Positions 53,334 through 62,732 of a stretch of 64,000 bases of DNA are shown piece by piece. The stretch is from the NCBI RefSeq assembly GCF_004345365.1, contig NZ_SLVF01000006.1, positions 62,001 through 126,000 on the forward strand, given 5' to 3'. Below the pieces are notes generated by a model that was not told the DNA's origin, did no database searches, and was given only the letters and a program-made list of their open reading frames with translations. The stretch comes from Kribbella sp. VKM Ac-2568 (GTDB lineage: Bacteria > Actinomycetota > Actinomycetes > Propionibacteriales > Kribbellaceae). Position 1 is the stretch's first letter, and each line of letters begins with the position of its first letter. Made by a program: the position numbers and the translations under genes.

Positions 53334-54134
53334 TCAGGAAGGCAGCGCCGCGGGAGTAGCGGCCGCGTCGATGGCCTGGGACTTCTTCAGGCCGAAGAGC
53401 AGCAGGCCGATGCTGATCGCGCCGACGATGGCGTAGGTGACCTTGCCGCCGATGCCGTCCCAGGTGGTGTGCAGCGCGACCGCGACGGCGTACAGGCCGA
53501 GGAAGCCGAGGAATCGCTTGCCGGTCGGCTCGACCGCGAAACGCCAGAGCCCCCAGCAGGTCAGCCCGGTCCACGCCGCGTGCCCGGCCGGTGCGAGCAG
53601 TCCGCGGATGAAGAGCGTCTGCTCGGCCGCTCCGACGTTGCCGTCCGACTGCAGCAGCGCGACGAACGCGTAGCCCATCGTCTCCAGTACTGCGAACCCG
53701 GTGCCGACCGCGACCCCGATGACGATCCCGCCGCCGATCGAGTGGCGGTACCGGTGTCCGAAGAACACCAGCAGGATCACCGGGACGATCAGCTTGGCCG
53801 CCTCCTCGATCAGCCCGACCCCGAGCATCGGCAACGCGCCCAGCCGGCGCATCGCGTCGTACTCGAGCAGGCCCGCCACCACCACGCCGATGACTCCGCC
53901 GAACAGCAGCGAGATGCCGAGAGTCGGGCCGTCGATCAACCAGCGGCCCGAGCGGCCGGCCGCGAAGGTGACAAAGGTCAGCGGCACCACCATGGCACCG
54001 AGCAGGATCAACGTCGGGAAGAGGTTCGGATTGCCGGTGTCGGTGAGCACTGCCATAACCAGGAGATAGAGCCCCGCCCCGATGACGAACGTGCCTACCC
54101 AAGCCCACCTGCGCACCACCTGCTGTGCCGTCAT
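53334..54134 (-). CDS. PrsW-family intramembrane protease
   Basis: The 266-residue membrane protein has seven or eight hydrophobic helices and the PrsW active-site landmarks: GLIEEAAKLIVPVILLVFFG (EEAAK), GVAVGTGFAVLETMGYAFV with a second conserved glutamate, and GLLAPAGHAAWTGLTCWGLW and VALHTTWDG with conserved histidines. PrsW cuts anti-sigma factors in Bacillus. A membrane anti-sigma-like protein lies about 4 kb away, but no link is shown. ATG 54134 is used; its ribosome-binding site is weak. Confidence 0.8.
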   Translation of the reverse strand: MTAQQVVRRWAWVGTFVIGAGLYLLVMAVLTDTGNPNLFPTLILLGAMVVPLTFVTFAAGRSGRWLIDGPTLGISLLFGGVIGVVVAGLLEYDAMRRLGALPMLGVGLIEEAAKLIVPVILLVFFGHRYRHSIGGGIVIGVAVGTGFAVLETMGYAFVALLQSDGNVGAAEQTLFIRGLLAPAGHAAWTGLTCWGLWRFAVEPTGKRFLGFLGLYAVAVALHTTWDGIGGKVTYAIVGAISIGLLLFGLKKSQAIDAAATPAALPS

Positions 54135-54251
54135 GGTCCGATTCTGGTCCTGCTTCCGCCGCCCGAACAGAACCAGGCCGCGTGGGCGTGAAGTGCAGAC
54201 GATCCGGGTCGGCGTGGTGCCGAAGGTCGTCGGGGATCGCGGTGGCGCGGT

Positions 54252-54265
54252 TGCGACATGTCGCA
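54252..54265. promoter_or_regulatory. Perfect 14-bp palindrome TGCGACATGTCGCA
   Basis: It lies 98-111 bases upstream of the subtilase start, in the divergent gap shared with the PrsW gene. It is a strong candidate operator, perhaps for the HTH regulator encoded after the subtilase. Confidence 0.5.
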
Positions 54266-54362
54266 GGGACGGCAGTGCTGGACAGGGCACAGAGCGTGCA
54301 CGCACCTGCACACTCCTCGGAAAGAGGTGCCTGCCCCTAGCCTCTCGAAGGAGACCAGACCC

Positions 54363-57300
54363 ATGTCCTCCCCGGTGAAACGAGCCGCCATCCTCGCGGC
54401 TGTCCTAGCCCTCGGAAGCACCACCGCCACCTCGGCGACCGCCGCCCCACCGGGCGCCGCGCCGCCTCCCGGGACCACCTCGGCGCCGTCCGGCGTACCG
54501 GGCAAGTCCGCCAAGGTCACCCTGATCACGGGTGACGTGGTCGAGGTGACCGACGCCGGCGCCGGCAAGAAGGCTGCCAGCGTGCGGCCCGGCCCGGGCC
54601 GCGAGCGGATCGCCTTCCACACGATCGAGGTGGACGGCGGGCTGCGGGTGCTGCCCAGCGACGCCGTCCCCTACATCTCGACCGGCGTACTCGACGCCGA
54701 CCTGTTCGACGTGGACGAGTTGATCGCCGACGGCTTCGGTGACTCGTCGGCCACCAGCCTGCCGCTGATCGTCCGGTACTCCGACCCGGCGGCCGGCTTC
54801 CGCGCCCCGGCGCTGACCGGGACGACGACCACTCGCCAACTCGACTCGATCGGCGGCGCCGCGGTCAGCGCCACCAAGGACGAGTTGCCCGCACTGTGGA
54901 AATCCCTCGGGCCGGACCAGAACGCCCGCGCGCTGAACCGTGGAATCGCCAAGATCTGGCTCGACGGCAAGGTCCGCGCGGTGCTCGACAAGAGCGTGCC
55001 GCAGATCGGCGCACCCGCCGCCTGGCAGGCCGGGTACGAAGGCACCGGTGTGGACGTGGCCGTCCTGGACACCGGGATCGATGCCTCCCACCCGGACCTC
55101 CAGGGCAAGGTGAAGCAGTCCCAGGACTTCTCCGGGAGCCCGAGCGGAGTCACGGACCACTTCGGCCACGGCACGCACGTCGCGGCGACCATCGCGGGCA
55201 CCGGCGCCGGCGCGAACGGCACCCGCAAGGGTGTCGCGCCGAAGGCCGACCTGCTCATCGGCAAGGTGCTCGGCGACGACGGCTTCGGCTACGAGTCCTC
55301 GATCATCGCCGGGATGGAGTGGGCCGCGGCCGAAGGCGCGCGCGTGGTCAACATGAGCCTCGGTGGCGGCCCCACCGACGGCTCCGACCCGCTCAGCCAG
55401 GCGGTCGACCGGATCACCGCCGACAGCGGCACGCTGTTCGTCGTGTCCGCGGGCAACGACGGCGCCGACGAGTCGATCGGCACCCCCGGTACGGCGCCGT
55501 CCGCGCTGACCGTCGGCGCGATCGACCGCAATGAGGCGCTGGCCGACTTCTCCAGCCGTGGACCCCGCCTCGGCGACGACGGCCTGAAGCCGGAGATCAC
55601 CGCGCCCGGCGTCGACATCGTCGCCGCCCGCGCGGCCGGTACGGCGATGGGCCAGCCGGTCGACAACCTCTACACGGCGGCCTCCGGTACGTCGATGGCC
55701 GCGCCGCACGTGGCCGGCGCGGCGGCCCTGATGGCGCAGGCGCACCCGGACTGGAAGGCCGACCGGATCAAGAACGCGCTGGTCAGCACGGCCAAGACCA
55801 ACGCCGACCTGAGCGTCTACGCGCAGGGTGGCGGCCGGGTCGACCTGAGCCGGGCCGTCGCGCAGAAGGTCTACGCGTCCGCCACCGCGGACTTCGGCCT
55901 GCAGACCACCACCGGCTCTTCGGCGCGGACCATCACCTACAAGAACGACGGCACCGCACCCGTGACCCTGCAACTCGCGGTCGACGTCGACAACCTCGAC
56001 GTGCACAAGCCCGAGACGGACGCGATCAGCGTGCCGAGCAGTGTCACCGTGCCCGCGGGCGGCAGCACCGACGTACAGGTGGCTCTCGACGCGGCGAAGC
56101 TGGAGCGCGGTCTGCACAGCGGCTGGATCGTTGCCACCGGCCCCGATGGGGTCGTCACGCACACCGCGGTCGGCGCGCTGCGACAGGGACCGAAGCACTC
56201 CGTCCGGCTGCGCGCGATCGGACTCGACGGCCAGCCCACCGGCGCGCCGGTCGTCTCCCTGTACGGCGACAACTCACGGTCGGACCAGCTCGCCTGGATC
56301 CCGGACGGTGAGGCCTACACCGCGGAGGTCGAGGAGGGCACGTACCTGCTGCACTCGCTGGTCGAGAACTATGACCCGCAGGACGAGAAGGTCAGCCTGT
56401 TCACCGACCCGAACATCAAGGTGGACAAGGACATCGAGGTGGTGATCGACGCTCGCAAGGCGGCCCCGATCACGATCGAGACACCCAAGCCGTCCGAGCA
56501 GCAGGCCATCCTGAGCTACTACGTGCACCGGGTGTACGGCAACGGGCGCAGCATCAGCCACGGCGTGATGCACTTCAGCACGGTGAAGCAGGTGCTCGTC
56601 ACCGGGACCAAGCCGGTGACCGAGGGCAGCTTCGAGTTCTCCTCCCGCTGGCAGTTGGTGGCACCGCTGGTGCAGGCCACTGTCGCCGGGGTCTCCGGAC
56701 CGCTGGACATCAACCTGCTGCACCAGTCGCCGTCGTTCGAGGGCAAGAAGCGGTTCCCGCTGGTGGACGCCGGCAACGGTGCTCCGGCAGACCTCCGCGG
56801 GGTGCGTGGCGCCATCGCCCTGATGAAGTCCGACGAGGACGGCACCGGAGCGGGCAGTGAGCAGGAGCAGATCGCCGCGGCAGCCAAGGCCGGTGCGGCC
56901 GGCGTCATCATCGTCCGGCCGGCGACCTGGTCGGCGTGGACGGTCTGGGTTCCGACCGGTGACCGTGAACCCATCCCCGCGATGGTCACGACCACCAAGG
57001 ACGGCGAGAAGCTGATCGCCCGGGCCAAGCAGCCCCGCGCCACGATCGACCTCATCCTCACCACGTCGAGCCCCTACCTGTACGACGTGCAGCAGGTCTC
57101 GGCCGGGTCGATCCCCAGCAAGATCAACTACAAGGTGACCACCGCGAACAGCGCTCGGGTGAACACCTCGTACTCCGACAACGGCGGCTTCAACTGGGCC
57201 AAGGAGCAGCGGTTCGGCTGGCGTCCGTGGCAGGAGTACTCCTGGAACGACTCGCAGCGCTTCGTCCAGACCCCCAAGGTCCGCGAGGAGTGGGTGACGT

Positions 57301-58076
57301 CGGGCGACTCGCTCTGGCAGCACCGCGTGCACCACCTCTACACCTGGGACACGATGAACCCGCTGAACGGTGGGCTCACCACGCTGCCGCGCAGCTACAA
57401 GGCCGGGGTCTCCACCGAGACCTGGTTCGGCCCGGTGGTCCGTCCGGCCGCCGCACCTGGTGTCGTGTCCACCCGGACGGGTGACCGGTTGTCCCTGCGG
57501 ATCCCGGCCTTCGTGGATGCCGCCGGGCACTACACGGTCGGTGAGACCACCTCGGCGTCGGCGGTGCTCTCGCGGAACGGCCAGCAGGTCGCGGAACTGC
57601 CCGATGCCTGGGAGGACGTGATCACCGAAGGCGGCGACGCGGCGTACAAGCTGGATCTCTCGACGGCGCGCGTCGACCAGGAGGGCGAGTGGAACTGGGG
57701 GACCAGCACCCGCACGGTCTGGGACTTCCGCTCCAAGACGGCCGCCACCGACAAGGCTGTGGCGCTGCCGCTGCTGCAGGTGGACTACGACGTGCCGGCG
57801 GACCTGACCGGGCGGGTGGCCGCTCGGTCGCACGTGATCGGGTTCAACGTCCACCAGCAGGCCGGGGTGGCCGCACCGCGGTCCACCTCGCTGAAGGCAG
57901 AGGTGTCCTTCGACGAGGGCAAGAGCTGGCGCAAGGTCACCACCGTCGGTGCCCTGGGGCACTACGTGGCAGTGGTGCCGGCCGGCAAGGGTTCCGTATC
58001 GCTGCGAGTTGCCGCCGCCGACAACATCGGCAACAAGGTCAGCCAAACAGTGATCCGGGCTTACGGCCTGAAGTAA
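54363..58076 (+). CDS. Large secreted S8 (subtilisin-like) serine peptidase with PA domain
   Basis: The 1237-residue protein has a signal peptide (SPVKRAAILAAVLALGSTTA, cleavage near residue 28), an N-terminal region like a propeptide, then the S8 domain. The triad is visible: aspartate 236 in VAVLDTGIDASHPD, histidine 269 in GHGTHVAATIAG, serine 444 in SGTSMAAPHVAG, with the oxyanion asparagine in VVSAGNDGADES. A protease-associated (PA) insert is likely near 780-890 (GVRGAIALMKSDEDGTGAGS, AAAKAGAAGVIIVRP). The C-terminal third is beta-rich. AAGGAGA precedes the ATG. It is a single gene with a strong terminator. Confidence 0.85.
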   Translation: MSSPVKRAAILAAVLALGSTTATSATAAPPGAAPPPGTTSAPSGVPGKSAKVTLITGDVVEVTDAGAGKKAASVRPGPGRERIAFHTIEVDGGLRVLPSDAVPYISTGVLDADLFDVDELIADGFGDSSATSLPLIVRYSDPAAGFRAPALTGTTTTRQLDSIGGAAVSATKDELPALWKSLGPDQNARALNRGIAKIWLDGKVRAVLDKSVPQIGAPAAWQAGYEGTGVDVAVLDTGIDASHPDLQGKVKQSQDFSGSPSGVTDHFGHGTHVAATIAGTGAGANGTRKGVAPKADLLIGKVLGDDGFGYESSIIAGMEWAAAEGARVVNMSLGGGPTDGSDPLSQAVDRITADSGTLFVVSAGNDGADESIGTPGTAPSALTVGAIDRNEALADFSSRGPRLGDDGLKPEITAPGVDIVAARAAGTAMGQPVDNLYTAASGTSMAAPHVAGAAALMAQAHPDWKADRIKNALVSTAKTNADLSVYAQGGGRVDLSRAVAQKVYASATADFGLQTTTGSSARTITYKNDGTAPVTLQLAVDVDNLDVHKPETDAISVPSSVTVPAGGSTDVQVALDAAKLERGLHSGWIVATGPDGVVTHTAVGALRQGPKHSVRLRAIGLDGQPTGAPVVSLYGDNSRSDQLAWIPDGEAYTAEVEEGTYLLHSLVENYDPQDEKVSLFTDPNIKVDKDIEVVIDARKAAPITIETPKPSEQQAILSYYVHRVYGNGRSISHGVMHFSTVKQVLVTGTKPVTEGSFEFSSRWQLVAPLVQATVAGVSGPLDINLLHQSPSFEGKKRFPLVDAGNGAPADLRGVRGAIALMKSDEDGTGAGSEQEQIAAAAKAGAAGVIIVRPATWSAWTVWVPTGDREPIPAMVTTTKDGEKLIARAKQPRATIDLILTTSSPYLYDVQQVSAGSIPSKINYKVTTANSARVNTSYSDNGGFNWAKEQRFGWRPWQEYSWNDSQRFVQTPKVREEWVTSGDSLWQHRVHHLYTWDTMNPLNGGLTTLPRSYKAGVSTETWFGPVVRPAAAPGVVSTRTGDRLSLRIPAFVDAAGHYTVGETTSASAVLSRNGQQVAELPDAWEDVITEGGDAAYKLDLSTARVDQEGEWNWGTSTRTVWDFRSKTAATDKAVALPLLQVDYDVPADLTGRVAARSHVIGFNVHQQAGVAAPRSTSLKAEVSFDEGKSWRKVTTVGALGHYVAVVPAGKGSVSLRVAAADNIGNKVSQTVIRAYGLK

Positions 58077-58090
58077 TACTCCAGTAGTTG

Positions 58091-58128
58091 GCTCTGGCCG
58101 GTCCGAGAACCCTCGGACCGGCCAGAGC
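58091..58128. terminator. Strong bidirectional terminator
   Basis: A 17-bp perfect stem (58091-58107 with 58112-58128) and a 4-base loop AACC lie between the subtilase (+) and the convergent HTH regulator (-). Confidence 0.85.
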
Positions 58129-58131
58129 TCG

Positions 58132-59109
58132 TCAGAGCCACTTGCGCTTGGCGGCCTGGAACGCGAGACCAGTACGGGTGTCGACGCCGGCGAGGGCCAT
58201 CATGCGGTCGAGGCGTCGCTGGACGGTGCGGCGGCTGATACCTAGCTGGGAGGCGACGGACTTGTCCGGCACTCCAGCGACGACCAGTGACAGCAGGAAG
58301 CGCTCGGAGTCGTCCAAGCCCTCCGGGTCCGCCGCCTCGTCGGACTGCAGCTTCACCGGAGTCGCCTGCTCCCAGTGGGTCTCGAACAGCGACAGCAGCG
58401 CGTCCAGCAACTGGCCGCGGCCGATGATCGCGGCTGTTGGCTCGCCGATGCCCGCTTCGTCGTCGCGGACCAACGGGCAGACGGCAGTGGCCCGGTCCAC
58501 GATCGCGAGCCGCACCGGGAGCGTCGGGAGCGTCCGGGCCTCCTCGCCCCAGCTGATCCCCTCGGCGATCGTGTCGAGCTCGCCGGGCGTCTCGAGCAGA
58601 GCCCGCTCGTAGATGGCGCGATAGCGTACGCCGCGGCTGAGTGCGCCGTACTCCTCGGTGTTCTCCGCGCCTTGCATCGCGAGCGGATTGGCCCGGCAGA
58701 ACCAGAGGATCTCCTCGCGGGCGGACTCCTGCAGATCGCGGAGCCGGTCCCGCAGTCCGGCCGCGCCGACGATCACCTCGACCAGGTGGTGCGCGTCCCG
58801 GCGGCTCGCGCTGGCGCGGAACTCCTCGCTCAGCGAGGCTACGGTCTTCCGCGCCGACTCGAGGGACTCCTGCCGCCGGAGCAGCGTCGTACCGAGGGCG
58901 ACGTCGGGAGGGAGCGGCCGGAACATCGGCTCGTCGCCCGGCATCACCGCGACCAGGCCTTTGGCCTGCAGCCGCTGGAGGATCTCGTCCGCCTCCTGGT
59001 GCGACAGCTCCGCGACCTCGGCAAGGTCCGCCAGCCGGGCGATGGAGAGTCCGACCAGCAGTCGGTAGGCCCGTTCCTCCCGGGCATCCAGCACCGATTC
59101 GTCCTGCAT
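58132..59109 (-). CDS. LuxR-type HTH regulator with TrmB-like N-terminus
   Basis: The 325-residue protein has a TrmB-like winged helix at the start (LADLAEVAELSHQEADEILQ), a middle domain resembling TrmB effector regions (EEILWFCRANPLAMQGAENT, VRYRAIYERALLETPGEL) and a C-terminal LuxR-type HTH (VPDKSVASQLGISRRTVQRR). In actinomycetes, regulators of this layout accompany large S8 peptidases. ATG 59109 is chosen because GGGAGG lies upstream. It converges with the subtilase gene across the strong terminator. Confidence 0.8.
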   Translation of the reverse strand: MQDESVLDAREERAYRLLVGLSIARLADLAEVAELSHQEADEILQRLQAKGLVAVMPGDEPMFRPLPPDVALGTTLLRRQESLESARKTVASLSEEFRASASRRDAHHLVEVIVGAAGLRDRLRDLQESAREEILWFCRANPLAMQGAENTEEYGALSRGVRYRAIYERALLETPGELDTIAEGISWGEEARTLPTLPVRLAIVDRATAVCPLVRDDEAGIGEPTAAIIGRGQLLDALLSLFETHWEQATPVKLQSDEAADPEGLDDSERFLLSLVVAGVPDKSVASQLGISRRTVQRRLDRMMALAGVDTRTGLAFQAAKRKWL

Positions 59110-59262
59110 CGTGGCAACCTCCCGCGCTCGAGGCTCCACCTAACCAGGCTCCCTGACGCGGTGGCGAGCATTTTGTCCATCATCTGGCCTAAGTCCCGCA
59201 CCCCTTTCCCGGGCGGGGAAAACCCCACTCTTACAGCGGCACAGCTGGGCCACGCGACCGCC

Positions 59263-59287
59263 TGGCACTCCTGGCACCGGAGTGCCA
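59263..59287. promoter_or_regulatory. Perfect inverted repeat TGGCACTCC-N7-GGAGTGCCA
   Basis: Nine-base arms flank a 7-base spacer that itself repeats TGGCACC. It lies 60-84 bases upstream of the 60-residue membrane peptide gene and in the divergent gap with the HTH regulator. It may be an operator or leader hairpin. Confidence 0.5.
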
Positions 59288-59346
59288 TCACGAAGTTGCA
59301 ACCACTCCGTCACTACCCGTACGCACCACCACTGAAAGAGACGCTG

Positions 59347-59529
59347 ATGAACTGGACCGACTACGCGGGCATCGCCGGCCTGCTCGCCGCCGCTGCCGTC
59401 GCCGCCTGGATGCTGCTGGGCGCCGCGCCCATCACTCCGCACCGCAGCGACCCCCGCCACTTAGCCCTCGGAGCCCCGCGCCCGGCGCGCCACCGAGCCC
59501 CGAGTTCCAACCCCCTCCGCCTCCGGTGA
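59347..59529 (+). CDS. Small single-pass membrane protein
   Basis: The 60-residue frame starts MNWTDYAGIAGLLAAAAVAA and has one hydrophobic helix (about residues 7-26, with WMLLGAAP). A basic, proline- and histidine-rich cytosolic tail follows. AAAGAGACGCTG precedes the ATG. I recognise no family. It is divergent from the LuxR-type regulator and ends 11 bases before the convergent ABC permease stop, so it may act with either. Confidence 0.45.
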   Translation: MNWTDYAGIAGLLAAAAVAAWMLLGAAPITPHRSDPRHLALGAPRPARHRAPSSNPLRLR

Positions 59530-59540
59530 GGCGGGTGGCT

Positions 59541-61397
59541 TCAGGGCGTCTGTGTCTCTGGCTCTAGGTGGGGCGGTGCCTCGGGCCGGAGTTTGCTTGC
59601 CTGCCAGTAGGTCCAGCCGCCGTAGGCGTACATGCCGAGGCCGAGCAGCGCCATGCCGATGATCACCGGCCACTGCCAGCGGGATTCCACGTAGAGCGCG
59701 AGGAACCAAGCCCTCGCGTCGACCTCGTTGAGCAGGAAGATCGCCGGTACTACGGCCTGCGGGAACAGGGGGATCGCCCCGAAGCCCAGGCAGAATCCGG
59801 CCAGATAGCGCCTCCACCGCGGCAGCAAGGCCATCTTGCTGGACAGGGACGCCTTGTCTGCGTGCTCCACGGTGGTCCGGCCGTGCCGCAGGAGTGTGAG
59901 CAACTCGGGACCACGCTGCTCCAGCCGACCAGCAGCCAGCCGTCCGAAGTACCACCAAGCCAGTACTCCGGAGGCGAGGCCGACGGGGACTCCCCACCAG
60001 GACCAGGCGAGTGCTGCGCCGAGTGCAGGTATGGCGGTGAGCGAGACGAGCACGAGCATCACGTAGACGAGGCCGATGGTCTCGCCCTCGTTCTCACCGG
60101 CGTTCAGGGGATTGCCGGAGCGTTTGTGCGCGTCGGTGGTCGGCACGGCCGCGTAGACCGACGCGAGCACGATCAGCCCGGTGGCGCCGCCCAGGAGTGC
60201 GGGCAGGATGCTGAGCACCAGCGACCACACCCCAGCCTGGGACCACCAGGTGAGTAGCAGGGTGATCACCAAAGCCGGCGGCCCGAACACGAGCAGGAAG
60301 GCCCGCTGCCGGGCGCGGACGTCGAGTTGTGCCGAGCGCGGCGTCATCAGGGTCGACCAGAACGCGGTGCCGTCAGCGCCGTACAGGTTGGAGAACATCG
60401 CGCCGCCCATGACGACAGCGGTCGCTCCGGCCCACGGGAGCATGCCCTTCCAGCCGACGGCCAGAGGCATCATGCAGAAGAACAGCCCGTAGGCGATCGC
60501 GAACACTGCCCGGTGTCCGTAAAGAAGGTCGCGGGCCCACGTGCGCAGCTCCTTCGCCGCTGCGGCGCCGCGAGAATCAGAGGCGGTCAGTTGCCGGCGC
60601 ACCCGAACCCCTGCGCGGGTGGCGGTGGTCCGCCGGACGAGCAATGCCGACCAAGCGACGAACATAGCCGCGCAGAGCACAACCAGCCCGGCCACAGCGA
60701 GCAGCACGCGCAGCCAGTCATCACGGCCGGCGGCCTCGACGGCGACCAAACCCCAACCAGACGGCGCGATCCGGGCACCGCGAGCAATAGTGCCCTGCAC
60801 GTCGGTACTGATGAACGCGGCGATCAGCGCCCACCCCTGCGCGGTAAAGGCGAGGATGAAGGCGTTCACGAGAGCGGCGAGCACCGCACCCGAGCGGACC
60901 TGCAGCAGGACGGCATAGACCGCCACGGCGAGCCGAGAGGCCAGCACGAAGCACAGCAACTGCAGAAGCACAGCAGGCACAGAGATCAGCAGCGCGCCGA
61001 CCGACAGTTGACCGCCGACCACCACCAGACACAGCAACGCCACGAGACTCACCAGCGGAGCCACACCTGCCAGCGCGGCCGCGATCAGCCCGCCGGACAG
61101 CGCGCGAGGCGGCAACGGCAGCATGGTGAAGTACTCGGGTTTGAGAGTCTCGTCGCCGCCGCCCGCGAACAACGGCCCGACAACCCAGCCGAGCATCCAG
61201 ACGGCTATAGCCACCGCGACGAGATCGGTATCGCCTTTCGTCGCGGCCCAGACGGTCCCGGCGGCGAGCACCAGACCGAGGAACGCGCCAGTGCCGATCC
61301 AGGCGACCCGGTTCGAGTCGCGCAACGCATGCCGCAGCGCGGCCAGCCGCATCCTGACCAGCGTGTGCGAGGTGGCGTAGGTCAGGCCGACAGCCAT
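59541..61397 (-). CDS. ABC transporter permease
   Basis: The 618-residue protein has many membrane helices (at least 14 by eye): GTGAFLGLVLAAGTVWAATK, VAIAVWMLGWVVGPLFAGGG, ALSGGLIAAALAGVAPLVSL and so on. A soluble loop contains VRVRRQLTASDSRGAAAAKE. It follows the ATPase gene with a 16-base overlap and a GAAGGG ribosome-binding site. It looks like the large ABC-2-like exporters of actinomycetes; the substrate is unknown, though efflux of a drug or lipid is usual with a TetR regulator. Confidence 0.75.
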   Translation of the reverse strand: MAVGLTYATSHTLVRMRLAALRHALRDSNRVAWIGTGAFLGLVLAAGTVWAATKGDTDLVAVAIAVWMLGWVVGPLFAGGGDETLKPEYFTMLPLPPRALSGGLIAAALAGVAPLVSLVALLCLVVVGGQLSVGALLISVPAVLLQLLCFVLASRLAVAVYAVLLQVRSGAVLAALVNAFILAFTAQGWALIAAFISTDVQGTIARGARIAPSGWGLVAVEAAGRDDWLRVLLAVAGLVVLCAAMFVAWSALLVRRTTATRAGVRVRRQLTASDSRGAAAAKELRTWARDLLYGHRAVFAIAYGLFFCMMPLAVGWKGMLPWAGATAVVMGGAMFSNLYGADGTAFWSTLMTPRSAQLDVRARQRAFLLVFGPPALVITLLLTWWSQAGVWSLVLSILPALLGGATGLIVLASVYAAVPTTDAHKRSGNPLNAGENEGETIGLVYVMLVLVSLTAIPALGAALAWSWWGVPVGLASGVLAWWYFGRLAAGRLEQRGPELLTLLRHGRTTVEHADKASLSSKMALLPRWRRYLAGFCLGFGAIPLFPQAVVPAIFLLNEVDARAWFLALYVESRWQWPVIIGMALLGLGMYAYGGWTYWQASKLRPEAPPHLEPETQTP

Positions 61398-62134
61398 GCC
61401 AGCCCTTCCGCACCCCGCGTCGACGCGCCCACCAGCGACACGAACGCGTCCTCCAGACTGCCACCCGCCTGTACTTCGGAAACGGTGCCGGCGGCAACCA
61501 CCTTGCCACCGGAGACGACGGCCACCCGGTCGCACAGCTGCTCGACCAGCGCCATCACATGGCTCGACATCACCACCGAACCGCCACCGGCGATGAACCT
61601 GTTCAGGATGGTGCGGATGGTCGCCGCCGAGACCGGATCGACCGCCTCGAAGGGTTCGTCGAGCACCAGCAGCCGCGGCGCGTGCAGCAGGGCGACCGCG
61701 AGCCCGAGCTTCTTCCGCATCCCGGTGGAATAGCCGATCACTTGCTTGTCGTCCTCGTGGCCGAGCTCCAGTACTTCGAGGAGCTCCGTCGTACGGGCGT
61801 CGACCTCGGCGGCGGGGAGTCCGCGGAGCAGGCCGAGGTACGTGAGGACCTCGCGGCCGGTCAGTCGCTCCGGCATGCCGAGGCCGTCCGGCAGTACTCC
61901 GACCAGCGCCTTCGCCTGGACCGGCTCGTCCCAGACGTCGACACCGAAGATCTTGGCCGTACCCGAGTCGGGACGGAGCAGCCCGACCGCCATCGAGAGC
62001 GAGGTGGTCTTGCCGGCGCCGTTGGGACCGAGCATGCCGAAGAAGGAGCCCTGCGGCACGGACAAGCTCAAGTCGTCGACCGCCTTCTCCTCGCCGAAGG
62101 TCTTGCCGAGCCCGATCAGTTCGAGTGCTTCCAT
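61382..62134 (-). CDS. ABC transporter ATP-binding protein
   Basis: The 250-residue ATPase shows Walker A GMLGPNGAGKTTSLSMAVGL (about residues 33-52), signature YSTGMRKKLGLAVALLHAPR (about 134-153) and Walker B LLVLDEPFEAVDP, then SSHVMALVEQ (H-loop). It pairs with the membrane permease that follows on the same strand and forms one exporter. It is one base from the TetR gene, so all three genes share a message. Confidence 0.85.
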   Translation of the reverse strand: MEALELIGLGKTFGEEKAVDDLSLSVPQGSFFGMLGPNGAGKTTSLSMAVGLLRPDSGTAKIFGVDVWDEPVQAKALVGVLPDGLGMPERLTGREVLTYLGLLRGLPAAEVDARTTELLEVLELGHEDDKQVIGYSTGMRKKLGLAVALLHAPRLLVLDEPFEAVDPVSAATIRTILNRFIAGGGSVVMSSHVMALVEQLCDRVAVVSGGKVVAAGTVSEVQAGGSLEDAFVSLVGASTRGAEGLAWLSA

Positions 62135-62135
62135 C

Positions 62136-62732
62136 TCAGACGGGTTCCTTCCGGGTGGCTCGTTCGAAGAGGTCGGCGAGCTCCTCGCCGTACGCGGTCA
62201 GGTCGAGCTCGGGGCTGAGGTCGGCGGAGAGCATCGGCGGTACGGCGTCGATCGCGGCGCGGATCGAGATCGCCATCACCCGGGGGTCGAAGTCGCCGAA
62301 CTCCCCGGTCTGCCGGCCCCAGTGCAGCACCTTCTCCACCTCGACGACCGCCTGTGCGCCCTGAGCGGCGTACACCCCACTGTCGTTGCGGACGATCTCG
62401 AGCAGCGCGCGCAGTTGGTTGGGATGCTGCCGCATGAACTCGAGGTTGCTGGTGATGAGCATCCGCAGGCCGAGGGTCGCGTTCGGCTGCGCCACGATCC
62501 GCGGCTCCATCATCGCGACGGCCGTCCGCACGACCTGGCCCACGACCGCCGAGATCAGCCCGGCCTTGTTCCCGAAGTGGTACGAGATCACCCCGACGCT
62601 CACCCCGGCGCGCTCCGCGATCCGCGCCATCGACGCCTTCGCGATGCCCACCTCGGCGATCACGTCCACGGCACACCCGGCCAGCTGCTCCCGCCTGGCC
62701 GCCTCGATGAACGACGCACCCTCTGAACGCAC
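62136..62732 (-). CDS. TetR/AcrR-family regulator
   Basis: The 198-residue protein has an N-terminal TetR helix-turn-helix (AVDVIAEVGIAKASMARIAE, RAGVSVGVISYHFGNKAGLI) and a helical ligand domain (NATLGLRMLITSNLEFMRQH). GTG start at 62732. No Shine-Dalgarno sequence is present, and TAATTT ends 6 bases upstream of the start, so the message is leaderless. It is the first gene of the exporter operon and probably represses it until the exported compound binds. Confidence 0.85.
   Translation of the reverse strand: MRSEGASFIEAARREQLAGCAVDVIAEVGIAKASMARIAERAGVSVGVISYHFGNKAGLISAVVGQVVRTAVAMMEPRIVAQPNATLGLRMLITSNLEFMRQHPNQLRALLEIVRNDSGVYAAQGAQAVVEVEKVLHWGRQTGEFGDFDPRVMAISIRAAIDAVPPMLSADLSPELDLTAYGEELADLFERATRKEPV

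Noticed and set aside
54405..58046. Two long minus-strand open frames (597 and 590 codons) opposite the subtilase
   Set aside because: The plus-strand subtilase has signal peptide, triad and ribosome-binding site. The antisense frames have no domain and no start signal.
60327..61733. 468-codon plus-strand open frame opposite the ABC permease and ATPase
   Set aside because: It is an antisense shadow rich in glutamine, arginine and histidine. The minus-strand ABC genes are convincing.
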